A stretch of 64,000 nucleotides of DNA from Mesocentrotus franciscanus. Its lineage: Eukaryota; Echinodermata; Echinoidea; Camarodonta; Strongylocentrotidae. Shown here piece after piece: positions 1-10,309 of this stretch; positions within the stretch are counted from its first letter, which is position 1; the number at the start of each line of letters is the position of its first letter. Made by a program: the position numbers and the translations under genes. The stretch spans positions 22,087,533 to 22,151,532 of the forward strand of contig CP137680.1 of NCBI GenBank assembly GCA_037976565.1, given 5' to 3'. The notes under the pieces were generated by a model. The model had not been told where the DNA came from and searched no databases. It saw nothing but the letters and a program-made list of their open reading frames with translations.

Positions 1-537
1 TGATAGTATTCATAGGAGTTTTGTTCATTTTAACTGGTATACAGTAGTAATGTGTATAGAAACTCAGAAAGCAATTTTTCTGAAGTTATAATGCTGTACA
101 TTACTTAGGATTAAGGTCTTATTTGATGTTGCAGGAAAAGAAATTGTGTATAGTCTATAGGAAAATGTTCTTTTTGTGTAACAGAAAAGATATTATATAT
201 GCCTATAGGTTTTTTAATTTAAGTTTGATTGAATGATAATCGATGAGTAATGTTACATATAGGTATACTTTAGCGCTTTCGGGACGAAAGCTATTTAAGC
301 CGGGAAACTGTGGGAATGTGGACTAGTTAATATTTTATGTAGATCGCGGACTTGTCCGATTATGCAAATTAGATGTTACACATGGTTTCGCGGATGGATT
401 ATGGACTTTGTAATACGCCGCCAACGTTTAATGTCTTAACACACATGTTTGTATTGAAGCACATTTTGTCACGGTCAAGGTTACGAGTGGAGCGCATGTT
501 TTTGCTGTGCCTGTATTAATTGGAGAGACACGAGGTT
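1..537. other. Unassigned AT-rich sequence
   Basis: I see no convincing exon, RNA gene or recognisable repeat here. Stop codons are dense in all frames and there are no paired splice signals around an open stretch. It ends at the left arm of a foldback element. Confidence 0.5.
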
Positions 538-1291
538 ACTTTAAAGGGCCCCTGCCATCCAAATGCATGTTTATTCTTGTTGGTGTGTACTCCTGCATAC
601 GTACATATTTTGATATGTAAACTTCTGAATGTATTTCATAGATTTTTAAATATTTTTTGAAATATTTTTTTTTCAAACTTGCTAAGCTCCACCCTAAAAA
701 TCCTCCAGATCTCATTCCTCTTGTGACATCATCTGTCAGTCATCAATGAGCTATCTTGAGAAAGTGGTATGTAACTTTGCCAAAGTTGACCACCTGTTAC
801 AATACATAATACAATAGCAACATAAAAGTTGCTATGTCATACATGCCCCAGCATAACCCGGAAGACAAAAGGCAATGATGATGTATTGTACGTGTATGAA
901 AGCATGCAATTCTATTATGAGCGTGTGCTGAGCTGGGGGAAATTACATACCATTGTCTATTGTAGAATATTAGTTTAGTCTGACATGTCTGACATAGCAA
1001 CTTATATGTTGCTATTGTTTGTTGTATTGGAACAGGTGGTCAACTTTGGCAATGTTACATACCACTTTCTCAAGTTAGCTCACTGATGACTGACAGATGA
1101 TGTCACAAGGAGAATGAGATCTGGAGGATTTTTAGGGTGGAGCTTAGCAAGTTTGATAAAAAAATATTTTAAAAAATATTTTAAAATTTATGAAACACAT
1201 TCAGAAGTTTACATATCAAAATATGTACGTATGCAGGAGTACACACCAACAGGAATAAACTTGTATTTGGATGGCATGGGCCCTTTAAAGT
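538..1291. repeat. Foldback MITE, family 1 copy A
   Basis: The two halves are long imperfect inverted repeats of about 300 bp. The ends read ACTTTAAAGGGCCC on the left and its complement GGGCCCTTTAAAGT on the right. Within the arms, the blocks 'gctaagctccaccctaaaaa' and 'gtgacatcatctgtcagtca' recur in inverted order. The spacer at about 840-1000 is not part of the palindrome. A second copy of the family lies at 20,385-20,863. No open reading frame of note is present, so this is a non-autonomous element, probably mobilised by a DNA transposase in trans. The transposase superfamily cannot be told because I see no clear target duplication. Confidence 0.8.
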
Positions 1292-2449
1292 GAGAGTTTT
1301 GGATCAACTGTTTGGCAGTCTTTATGAGGGCAAGAGGACTTGCATGTTGCAGTTTGTGTTGCTGAGTAGATTAATGGCTGCTTGGTGTCTCTCTTCTTCC
1401 TTTGAGGGTGCTGGACTGTAGTTGAGGGCTTCAGTGGGTTATTTGCTGTAGACTTTGGGGTTTTCGTTTCTGCGTGTGGATACCGAGAATCAACGGTTTT
1501 TGAATAAAGCATCAGCTACACTAACAAACGTCCCTTGGGCTTCATTTACTGTCTCACCACGTACTACGACAATAATAATAATGATAATAACAACAAGACA
1601 CATAATAAGAGAATTTAGAAGTACATATGAAAATATCTGGCCTCAGCCAGGTGGGTGTTGAAGACCTTAAGGCTAGAAGGGCCACTCAGGAAATAAAATG
1701 TCCAATGAAAAACAGATATTAAAGTGTACAATTACCTGAAAAATAATTTGTGTATACCTGGAATGTATAATCTCAACGTCACAATGCTTTAAAATGCTTT
1801 ACCTGGCATTCTATAGGTAAACACGGTTAAGGATTATGAAGCCATTTGAGACTATAGGGGCATCTCTCAGCAACTGTTCCTCTGTAGCTATTTTTTACAA
1901 TGCAATCAAGCTTTTGATTGAAAAATATAATGTCATCATGAAAATAGGCCAATGCAGAAAGGAATCAATTATTGTTATTTTGAAATGTTGGTTTGATTGG
2001 AATAAGATTGTACGATACATGCATTTCAAATAGTGCCTTTGGAGCTTCTGCTTGTTGATACACCAAATGAGCAGAATTTACATGTAGGGTTGCTGTACAA
2101 TCACTGGAGTTATGACTTTAATTTCCATGATATTCTAATGGGTCAAATTAAAATGCAAGGAAATGGAAGTACATGTATATATAGCCTCCTCCCAATAACA
2201 CAGGCGCCCATGGATACAGCTGTATATATGCATGCACATGATGAACATGCTTACTCTGTTTGTGTACATGGAAACACACAATTCATTGTGAGATTATATT
2301 CATCATTCTTTTGTTAAAATGTTAGTCCGTATTCCGTCGTCATGACACGCAGCTACCTGTTATGATAATGCTCTGCGTGGCTAAGATGAAATACATTATT
2401 GTAAAATTCATCCATGACTGCACATGCATTGGCTTTGACAAAAACAAGA
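1292..2449. other. No gene seen
   Basis: This stretch has only short fortuitous open frames (1455-1661, 1836-2033, 2033-2317) without homology I recognise, splice support or codon bias. A short AAT/ATA-type simple repeat lies near 1570-1600. Confidence 0.45.
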
Positions 2450-2730
2450 GGTGTTTCACACTAAGATCAACTTTAAGTTGGACTTAACTATGGCAGGCCA
2501 TTCATGCCACTGGTTGCTCTCACCATTGGACTCTCAATTATGATCCTTAGATAATATTATTTCCTTCAATGACGAATTATCAAAAAAAGTAAATTCTGTA
2601 GATTTGTGACCATGATTTGTACGTCTCTTGAGAGACCAATGACAGTAAATGGTGAGAGCTAACAATGGCATGAATGGCCTGCCATAGTTAGGTCCAACTT
2701 AAAGTCGATCTTAGTCTTTGTGAAACACCC
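2450..2730. repeat. Foldback MITE, family 2
   Basis: The terminal inverted repeat GGTGTTTCACA at the left is matched by TGTGAAACACC at the right. The inner arms continue with 'atggcaggccattcatgcca' on the left and 'tggcatgaatggcctgccat' on the right, giving a nearly complete hairpin of about 280 bp with a short central loop. It is non-coding. This is the usual structure of a non-autonomous DNA transposon or foldback element. Confidence 0.75.
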
Positions 2731-3501
2731 CCAGGACCCTTATTGATAAATAATTGCTGTAGGGTCCATGATGTGACTGTGAAGGTGTTTGATATATAAT
2801 GTGCATGTATTGTTATTGAACCAGTAAGTTGAATAATATTACAGAAACGTCATTATTGCACTATTTTGCTCTTCGTGTCTGGCCAAACAGTCACTTGATA
2901 AACACTTGCTGGTAAGTGGCAAAAGACTTTACTGTAGACCTAAAATTTTAGTATCACAACCGCTTATGTATATGTTTTTAGAAGCAACCTACATTTCTCA
3001 TTCATGTAGTACACTTTTAGGTAATTGTACATGTTCATATGTTCGCTATTTTTCATGTTTTTTTAATGTATTTATTATTATTTTTTGTTTGTTTTGGTAA
3101 GATAGTTTTGTGTTTTTGAACAGCTACATGTCTGCCTCCTCAAATAGGCATGCACCAGCTATATTTTCCCTTCAATTTACGATACATGTTTTTAAAACAG
3201 ATGTATAGTGTGCCTTGATATGAAACAAGTGAAGGAACTTGCCAACTATTGTGTAAAAGTAATAGTTTTATATTTCACATCTTGTTGCCAATAAAGATAC
3301 ACTTATTCTTTTTGAGTTCAATTAATTCTTAAAGGCATCGTTTAACAATGTTAAATCTGAGATGCACGGCCCTACGCGTTATCAGTGTCTGTGATATGGT
3401 GTAATATTGAAGCCCTAAAAAAAAAATCGCGCTTCAAAATGATCAAGAAGTGCCTCAAAAAAGTAAAAATGTTTGAGTGACCGGTTTAACCATACTCGTT
3501 T
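2731..3501. other. No gene seen; possible polyadenylation signal at 3290
   Basis: There is no coding potential I can support. An AATAAA hexamer at 3290-3295 follows 'ttgttgcc' and could be the polyadenylation signal of a plus-strand transcript, but nothing upstream in the window gives it a coding partner. Confidence 0.3.
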
Positions 3502-4020
3502 TCCCCAATAATAATAATAATAATAAATATTTCTATACCGCAAATTGCAAAAAGCCTCTAAGCGGTTTAGAAGGGAAAAAAAGTTGAGAAGTAAAGGAAA
3601 CAGAATTTGCATTACAAATTAGCCTACATCAAATCAATTAACATTAAAACTTTGCAAATGAAAATAATACATGTAAAAAATTACAAATCGCTTACAACCA
3701 AAATACATATAGTTCATAAATTAATAATATCCTGCGTTAATCTATACAAAATAATATAAGGGAAAATGTCAGAGGGCTATTCCAGAGCAAGACTTAAAGA
3801 GATGTGTTTTTAGCATTGTTTTAAATGTATTTAAAGAACTGGCATTGCGAATTTGAAGGGGGAGATTGTTCCAATAGACTGTAGTGTTATGAAAACCGTT
3901 AGGAAAACGCAAAATTTGGTTTCGATTTCCAATCATAAATATCTTGATAATCAGACAGGCGATCGGCTTGTAAAAGTCATGGGGTTCCTGGCTGACATAA
4001 AGGTTTATAATTATCATTGC
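3502..4020 (-). mobile_element. 5'-truncated CR1/L2-like LINE 3' end
   Basis: Read on the minus strand, 4017-3769 encodes the last part of a non-LTR reverse transcriptase protein. The segment around 'TTVYWNNLPLQIRNASSLNT' and 'FKTMLKTHLF' matches the conserved C-terminal tail of CR1/L2-type ORF2 proteins (W-N-x-L-P followed by F-K-x-x-L-K). A 3' UTR follows and ends in an ATT trinucleotide run (AATAATAAT on the plus strand, about 3509-3526), the usual microsatellite tail of this group. The copy is truncated at its 5' side near 4020 and is not functional. Confidence 0.7.
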
Positions 4021-5049
4021 AGCATGAGCTAAATCCAGGATTTTGTTTCAGAATCTGAGAGAACGTTACCGGATCCCTTTAATTAACAAGTTCATTAACT
4101 AAAGCAACTTTATAGATTTAAAAAAATGTCAATTACTTTTTTTCTTCTTTGTTTGTCTGTATATTGGTAAATCATAACATTTTACCGGTAGATCAAAAGA
4201 TGTGAAAATCTTTTGACATTGATTGGAATTAACCTTTCTCCTTGAAATTAAGTTTTAGGGTTTCGATCTACTTAAAAAAAAAAAAGACAAATTTATATTC
4301 ACATTCGTATTGTTTATGGTAGATATGGAAACTCTATTACATTCACATTATTCGGTATCTTGATGATAGATAAGGGGAGCCTTTGGTATGTATCTTTAGT
4401 TATGAAGTATAATATTTGTATACACTTCTTTTATTGACGATCATACTGGAATTCTATTAAATAAATGTTTAGTCATAAAAATAAACAAAATAAAAAAGGT
4501 GTCACCTGAATTTCAATGATTTATTATGTTACCTCTATAAAGTAAATTAATACTTCAATACTACTACAGAATATGATTATTGCACCTCTGTTAGTATGCA
4601 CGAAATGTACTGATTGGTCTATGATTACTTCATACAAGTCATGTTATTTTAAATATTTTGCAAATTGCTTATTTTCCTCTACTTTTTTTTGGGGGCATTA
4701 ATTCCATTGTATGTTTATCCTGTTTTCGTCTTTTTTTCTGGGCATGTGAGTGTATTACTGTGTATTATTTTTCCGCCTCGAACTGTGTATTCAGGCAGTT
4801 GCCTATAGGCACGATGTTCCTTTTTACATGCTGTATCTTGTTATTTTCAATAAATAGAGAATATGATTTTTTTTTAAATGTATGACACAGTAAATTACAC
4901 GTCTAGTTTGTTGCTCGTGTGACAGGCTACTACTGTATTTACATGAAATTCATGCATCGTATGAATGTAAAATAATATGACTAGCATGAGTTTGGAAATT
5001 CCACTGACAAAAAGGGATGCTGTTGGCTGAGAACCCTCTCTTCCCCCAT
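4021..5049. other. No gene seen
   Basis: AT-rich sequence with poly-A and poly-T runs. I find no homology or splice-supported exon. Confidence 0.45.
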
Positions 5050-5230
5050 TATATATTTTGCCGGCCCAGAATAATGTTTATTTTTTTCTGAAGGGAGGGG
5101 AGAGGGGGTGGGGGTAAGTGGGAGGTTCCACACCCCCCAATATTTATTTTGCCCAGAATGATGTTTATTTTTTTCTGAAGGGAGGGGAGAGGGGGTGGGG
5201 GAGGGGGTAAGTGGGAGGTGCCACACCCCC
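5050..5230. repeat. Two-copy G-rich tandem repeat
   Basis: A unit of about 87-93 bp occurs twice (5050-5136 and 5137-5230). Each copy contains a 'cagaatRatgtttatttttt' block, then a purine tract with several runs of three to five G, then 'ccacacccccc'. The second copy has an extra 'gagggggt'. The open frames on the minus strand here are an artefact of the low-complexity sequence. Confidence 0.75.
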
Positions 5231-5582
5231 CATTCAATATTGATCACATTTCACAATGCATAAATCACAACAAATGTACATTGATTAGACTCAACAGCTA
5301 ATATACATGTACTACCATTTCATTGAAATCCAAATCCTAAAGTTATGTAAAAACAAAGGAAAACTTGGACATCACTCTATAATTCCTCCGTTAATCTGGA
5401 CCATTAGACTAAGCTTACCTGTACACCCAGTGTTGGGATCAAGTAGGTAGAATATGGGAAAATGATTGGAGAATGCATTGTGTGCAGAATAGTAATTAAA
5501 TCCACTGACTGGGGTAATATTACTAATGTATTTATAAGCACTTTTGGCCGTTTAAGTTGTAACTTGTCAGGTGCTGTATAAA
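5231..5582. other. No gene seen
   Basis: Spacer between the G-rich duplication and the microsatellite tract. No coding or repeat signal is recognised. Confidence 0.4.
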
Positions 5583-5832
5583 ACATTGTTATTTTTATTA
5601 TTATAATTATTATGATTATCGTTATTATTATTATTATTAGTTGTATTAGTAGTAGTAGCATGCTTATTAGTAATAGTAAGAAGCTAGTAACAATAGTATT
5701 GTACCATAGTACATGTAGTAGTAGTAGCATTTTGTTGTTTTGTTGTTGTTATGAATAGATGATGAAATGATGATGATGATGATGGTGGTCTTTAAAACTC
5801 TTTATTATTATTATTAGTAGTAGTAGTAGTTA

Positions 5833-5904
<72 letters not shown>

Positions 5905-5911
5905 TAAGTAT

Positions 5912-5947
<36 letters not shown>

Positions 5948-5961
5948 AAGCAGTGGTAGTA

Positions 5962-6006
<45 letters not shown>

Positions 6007-6036
6007 TAGTAGTAGTAGTAGTAGTAGTAGTAGTAG
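5583..6036. repeat. Trinucleotide microsatellite tract
   Basis: The sequence passes from TTA/ATT repeats through TAG and ATG repeats into a long, slightly interrupted TAG run (about 5812-6036). On the minus strand this gives a meaningless Thr/Tyr-rich open frame, which I do not annotate. A matching TAG run at 9,410-9,500 lies on the other side of the element 6,043-9,406. Confidence 0.9.
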
Positions 6037-6523
6037 AATGATGGGGTGACCAAAGTTTGCGGTGATTTTTGAAGTGAAAATATTAGGAAATGTGATATTC
6101 GATATATGAATTTATTCGAGATCTTTTAGATTCCTTATTGACCACATTGCGAGACAAACGAATATCACTAGCGATATTATTTTCGATACTACATCCGCAA
6201 TGAGTAATATATTTAGCATTATGAATTTATTTATTTCAATTATTACCAAATGAACGGCAAAGTTTTTGACTACAAATTGGTTCAACTAGAAAATTCCGGA
6301 GATATCGCGATCTAAAATGTGATTTCGGATCAGCGTGCACGCTGCAACTCAAGAAAAGGTCATAAAAACAATGAAACCTTACTTCGCGCACGGGGGTTTA
6401 CAGCTGATTTATCAAAAAATGTGAACAGTCAAATATAACTTAATTTCATAATTTGCAATGCAAAATATACAGTCAGTTGGTACTCCTTTTTACAAGTACT
6501 TACAATGTTGAGGATATCTGCTC

Positions 6524-7980
6524 CCCGGGGTACTCAGATTATAGTCGGACGGGGGTGTCCGGCTGAGACCTCCGAACCTATACCCACATCCAAGGGTCCT
6601 TTTGCTGTAAATAGGTACCCATGTCTAAGGATTTCAAACTTTAAATATTACATTTTTTTTAGCTGTAATAATACAATGGCCAATTATTTTGCAGTTTCTC
6701 GATAAAATTCTTTATTAGTAAACTGTAGTTTACAAAGAGTTTACACACATAAAGATGAAAACACCATGCAACATAATTATACTGTGCTAGCACCTCTGTT
6801 TTAATTGAAGGACTTTTCCTGTTTTAATTTAAAAGATTTTTCAAAGTACACCAGGATTTTTTTTGCACCTAGTATAAAACCATTTATACACTCCTTTTCA
6901 ATATAACATGATTAACCTTTTATGTTCACTAAAATGCATTTTTCTTGTACTTTAATTCTTTGTACACTTTCAAAACAGAGCTATTTTAAATACATGATGA
7001 ATACGGGTATGAATACACACAGGGCCAATAGGTATAAAGGTTTGCAGCTGATTGAAGCCTGTATTGTTCTAACCCATAGAGGTACAGAGTTTTTGAAAGG
7101 TTTAAATGAGTCAGGATTTCCTACTCAAATTGGCAACAACTATATCTGTATTTCACTCCTACATCACTTTGATAAATATTTATCAAATGACCTAGTATAA
7201 AACTATTTAATGGTAGTAGCCCTCATTTGCACATCCTCCCCAATTTCGATGAAATTCCATGGGTAGAAGCTCTTAGGCATGATAATAACCATCTTCAAAT
7301 TTTAGAGCAAATGGACCAGTAGTTTTTAAATGAGAAGTGAATAGATTTCTCTAATTTTCTTTGAATTAATTGTGATTATTAACCCTCCACGAATGAATTG
7401 TTTATTTCAAGCATCGGCTATATAGCTCCCTGCTTGAGCCTTTGAGTCCCGCTGCTGCCCGGCTGCAGGGTATAGCTGCCGATCATATCATTTTCAGCGC
7501 GCGAAGCGCTACAAGTTCCCGAGGGTACTACCCCTATACGGGCGGATACCATACCTAGCGCGCATTATGCCATATGAGTACCCGGTATAGGGCCCATGGG
7601 GTCCTGATATATGTGGTACCCCGGGGTCTAGTTGAGTTTACGAGCTACGTACACCTCGTACACGGGAAATGCAATCACCGAAGGATTCCCAATATTGTTT
7701 AGGCCCCGGATTTATTTAGAGATGGGAGAGATTTAGGCATTTACAATGTAGGCTCAGTATTTAGAGCAAACCCCAAAATCCCGGAGAAAGTGAGGGAGAA
7801 AAGAGGGGAAAGGAATAAATGAAAAAAGGGACCCATGTCTAAGGTTTTTTTTTTTTAATGGGACCCATATCCAAAAAAATTTTTAAATAAAAAGGGGACC
7901 CAAGTCTAAGGATCTTTCCTGAAAAAGTCACCCTTCCGAGCGGCACATCCCCGTATACCTAATATACGTGAGTACCCCGG
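6524..7980. mobile_element. hAT-like MITE copy A, itself interrupted
   Basis: The ends CCCGGGGTACTCAG and GAGTACCCCGG are inverted. An 8-bp duplication ATCTGCTC flanks the element exactly (6516-6523 and 7981-7988). The uninterrupted relative near 32.27 kb reads, in reverse complement, 'gaggatttctgttctcaaaa', which matches the expected empty site. Internal blocks such as 'acccatgtctaagg' and 'cctccgaacctatacccaca' recur in inverted orientation in the compact copy at 22,578-22,939. An 8-bp duplication is typical of hAT transposons. Most of the extra length here is a further insertion at about 6660-7775. Confidence 0.75.
6660..7775. other. Unidentified insertion inside the hAT-like MITE
   Basis: Comparison with the compact copy at 22,578-22,939 shows that the MITE sequence is continuous up to 'aaatattacatttttt' and resumes at about 'ccccaaaatcccggag'. 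The roughly 1.1 kb between has no counterpart in the compact copy. It contains a 92-codon open frame (6922-7200) that I do not recognise and a GC-richer part at 7480-7640 rich in 'gcgcgc' and 'ggtacc' motifs. I cannot define its ends or class. Confidence 0.4.
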
Positions 7981-7995
7981 ATCTGCTCTCAAAAT

Positions 7996-8774
7996 TGTAG
8001 TGGTACGCTGATTTGGGCAAAACATTGACCTAAAGGGGGCGCTATAGCAATAGAAGAGTTGGGATAAGTTGATCATTTGTAGGGTAATTAGTTTAACTTT
8101 GTATACATCTAAGGTTGAATAGAATTAATTATGTTCCCGATATTATGCCAGGAACGAGTAAACAATCCCTGGACTTGAATTTCTGCATTAGATTTTTAGT
8201 GTTTATTTCCGATAAACACGTTAGAAAATAGACTGATTTTCCGGAGACCTTACATTCTCGCGAGGCTGTAGGCTCCTCCTATTTTCTCAGGTACATAGTC
8301 GGAACCACTCAATCTAATCTATTGTGCTTTGTCGTTGGGTATATTTAATTGGAGGTATAACTCCTCTCTTGATTGGTCGGATGACTCACTGGTCATTCTA
8401 TATATCCTATTTTGTCTCCGTAAGGCCCTCCCGGTTGACTAATAAGATCATGTGACATTGAAGCCGTGTCGGGCGCATGAATGTTTAAGCGCCATGTGCC
8501 TGATTTCGTACCTCAGTTTTTAGTTTTGTTACGTTTCTGTAGTAGGATGTGCTATTGAATTCTCTCGATCTTTAAGGGCCGCCCAGCCTCTGAGAGAATA
8601 GTTAATATAAAATGTCATTAAATAAATAATCTTCGTTTAAACTACATCAGCTTCGGCTGAATTTGTAGCGACGTTATAAATAATAGAGTGAACTTCAACG
8701 TATTTCCAAGCCTGTTTCGCATTCATTTCGTTTCTGAACTCGTAGTCACCAACCCACTATATGGGCCCATTACA
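7996..8774. mobile_element. Probable solo LTR
   Basis: The 779-bp segment begins TGTAGTGG and ends CCCATTACA, the TG...CA ends of an LTR. It is flanked by a 4-bp duplication AAAT (7992-7995 and 8775-8778). The related uninterrupted site near 32.26 kb (reverse complement 'ctcaaaattaaggtttccag') shows that the segment is an insertion. It holds 'cattaaataaataatc' with an AATAAA near 8620, as expected for an LTR polyadenylation region. No internal retrotransposon sequence remains, so it most likely arose by LTR-LTR recombination. Confidence 0.6.
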
Positions 8775-8955
8775 AAATGAAGATTTCCAGACCTTTATCA
8801 GTAAGTTATTTTTTTTCGGAGCTGACGCCAATAACTGCAAAAGTTGCTGATCTTTTGTCATAATTCATAATAATAATTTTCATAATTTCATACCATATTC
8901 CAAAGAAAATTCTGTCTCTGGGTAATTTTATGTTTCTCTTTCCATTGGTGATATC

Positions 8956-9321
8956 TCTCTCTCTCTCTCTCTAAGTGCCATATCGATTGACTTTGGCGAT
9001 CATGCTGTTCCATAACCCTCGGCTCCTATCCTTCTCTATTAGCATCACTCCCAGTTCTTTTACTCCTCTCTCTTCTAACATTTTCTGCAGACTGTCCATC
9101 CAAATTATCCTTCTTCTTCCCCTACTCCTCCTTCCCACAATTTTCCCTGTCAATGCAAGATTCTCTAGGCCTTCTTTATGTGTAATGTGACCAATGAACT
9201 TCAACTGCCTAATCAACATCTCATGTATCATTTTCCTTTGCACTCCAGCTCTTCTAAGAACTTCCTCATTACTAACTTTATCAGTCCACGGGATTTTCAT
9301 CATTCTTCTTAAAAACCACAT
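8956..9321 (-). mobile_element. 5'-truncated LINE fragment with 11-bp target duplication
   Basis: The minus strand encodes a C-terminal stretch of a non-LTR ORF2 protein (stop at 8971). It contains 'PWTDKVSNEEVLRRAG', 'RQLKFIGHITHKEGLENL' and 'GRRSRGRRRIIWMDSL', a signature of the region downstream of the reverse transcriptase in LINEs often annotated as endonuclease-reverse transcriptase. After the stop there are only a few bases and then an AG repeat tail (CT run on the plus strand, about 8954-8972). A perfect 11-bp duplication TTGGTGATATC flanks the fragment (8945-8955 and 9322-9332). This is the classic outcome of target-primed reverse transcription with early termination. Confidence 0.85.
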
Positions 9322-9409
9322 TTGGTGATATCAGATATTTGAAATCTTACAGATTTGTTGAGATAGCGAACTATAAAGGTCACGTGCAAAGTATGGTCAC
9401 ACCACCACA

Positions 9410-9454
9410 GTAGGTAGTAGTAGTAGTAGTAGTAGTAGTAGTAAAGTAGTAGTA

Positions 9455-9489
<35 letters not shown>

Positions 9490-9545
9490 TAGTAGTAGTA
9501 AAGTAGTATTAGTGGTGGTGGTGGTGGTGGTGGTGGTGGTGGTGT
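9410..9545. repeat. TAG and GGT microsatellite
   Basis: Runs of TAG with single AAG interruptions change into a GGT/TGG run at about 9511-9543. The open frame on the opposite strand is an artefact. It abuts the truncated 5' LTR of the Gypsy remnant. Confidence 0.9.
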
Positions 9546-9663
9546 TAATATATATGTTAATTATCAATACTGGAATATGATACCACTTCTCCAGAATAAA
9601 TGGATGTGTAGACTTAGCTATATACACGACTCCGTGTGTATTTACTGCCATCACCATATAACA
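9546..9663 (+). repeat. 5' LTR remnant of Gypsy-1
   Basis: Only the 3' part of the LTR survives. It is recognised by alignment to 13,370-13,488: 'tatatgttaattatcaatac' corresponds to 'gatatgtcaattatcgatac', followed by shared 'ttctccagaataaatgg'. The upstream part is replaced by or lost into the TAG/GGT microsatellite. Confidence 0.65.
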
Positions 9664-10309
9664 AGGTGGCAGCGGTAAAAGGTTTACTGCATCAATGCTG
9701 GAGTGGTCATCTTCGATTCATTTGCAGACAATTTTGAGGTAGCAATGAGGTGGATTTGACGTGTTTATTCCCATGGTACGAGCTCCCATGCCTCCGCGGG
9801 TCGTCTGCTATATCTATATAGTCCAGATTCTGTCCGTTTTTATATATTTGTTATGCTGTACGTTCTCCTCCTCCCGTACATGCGTCCCACACAGAGCGTG
9901 GTGTCTCCACTCATCGCGGGATCCCCCGAAACAACCGTGTTATTGGGGTAGAGAATGAGAGGCAAGCTAGGACTGTCTCCGGTTTTGCGTTGCGGGTGTT
10001 TATTTTCTCAGCTGATTGGGCGCGCGACACGGAAACAGTAGTTAGTGGCAGTGGACAAGTCGTCTGCTGTTGTCGCGTCGAACGGGACGGACAAGTTTTC
10101 ACAGTTCGCTATCAGCGCGCACAGTGTATCGCAGTACAGTCACCGATCGAGAGTCACAGCCTCCTAACTAGACATTTCATACTTAACAGTCAAGGGCCAG
10201 ACCCTATATGAGTGTATTCATGCATATAGCCGTGTTAGACTTACAGAAGGTCCATTCCAAAATAATATCTATTCATATTAATGAATGAAGTGTATATAAA
10301 GGTATTCAA

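Larger units (their letters stand above)
6043..9406. mobile_element. TIR element (family B) carrying three later insertions
   Basis: The left end GGGGTGACCAAAGTTTGC and the complement of the right end GGTGGTGTGACCATACTTTG are related terminal inverted repeats. Removing three nested insertions (6524-7980, 7996-8774, 8956-9321, each with its duplication) leaves about 740 bp. The residual right half aligns, in reverse orientation, with 32,009-32,400, where the same blocks are uninterrupted: 'gggtttacagctga', 'tttcataatttgcaa', 'tttccagacc', 'gatcttttgtc'. No transposase is present, so this is a non-autonomous DNA element. It lies between two TAG microsatellite tracts. Confidence 0.65.

Noticed and set aside
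1285..2317. Several 65-94-codon frames near the window start
   Set aside because: No homology, no splice support, ordinary length for AT-rich non-coding DNA.
5814..6053. Open frame of Thr and Tyr runs on the minus strand
   Set aside because: It is the translation of a TAG/TAC microsatellite, not a gene. The same applies to 9397-9657.
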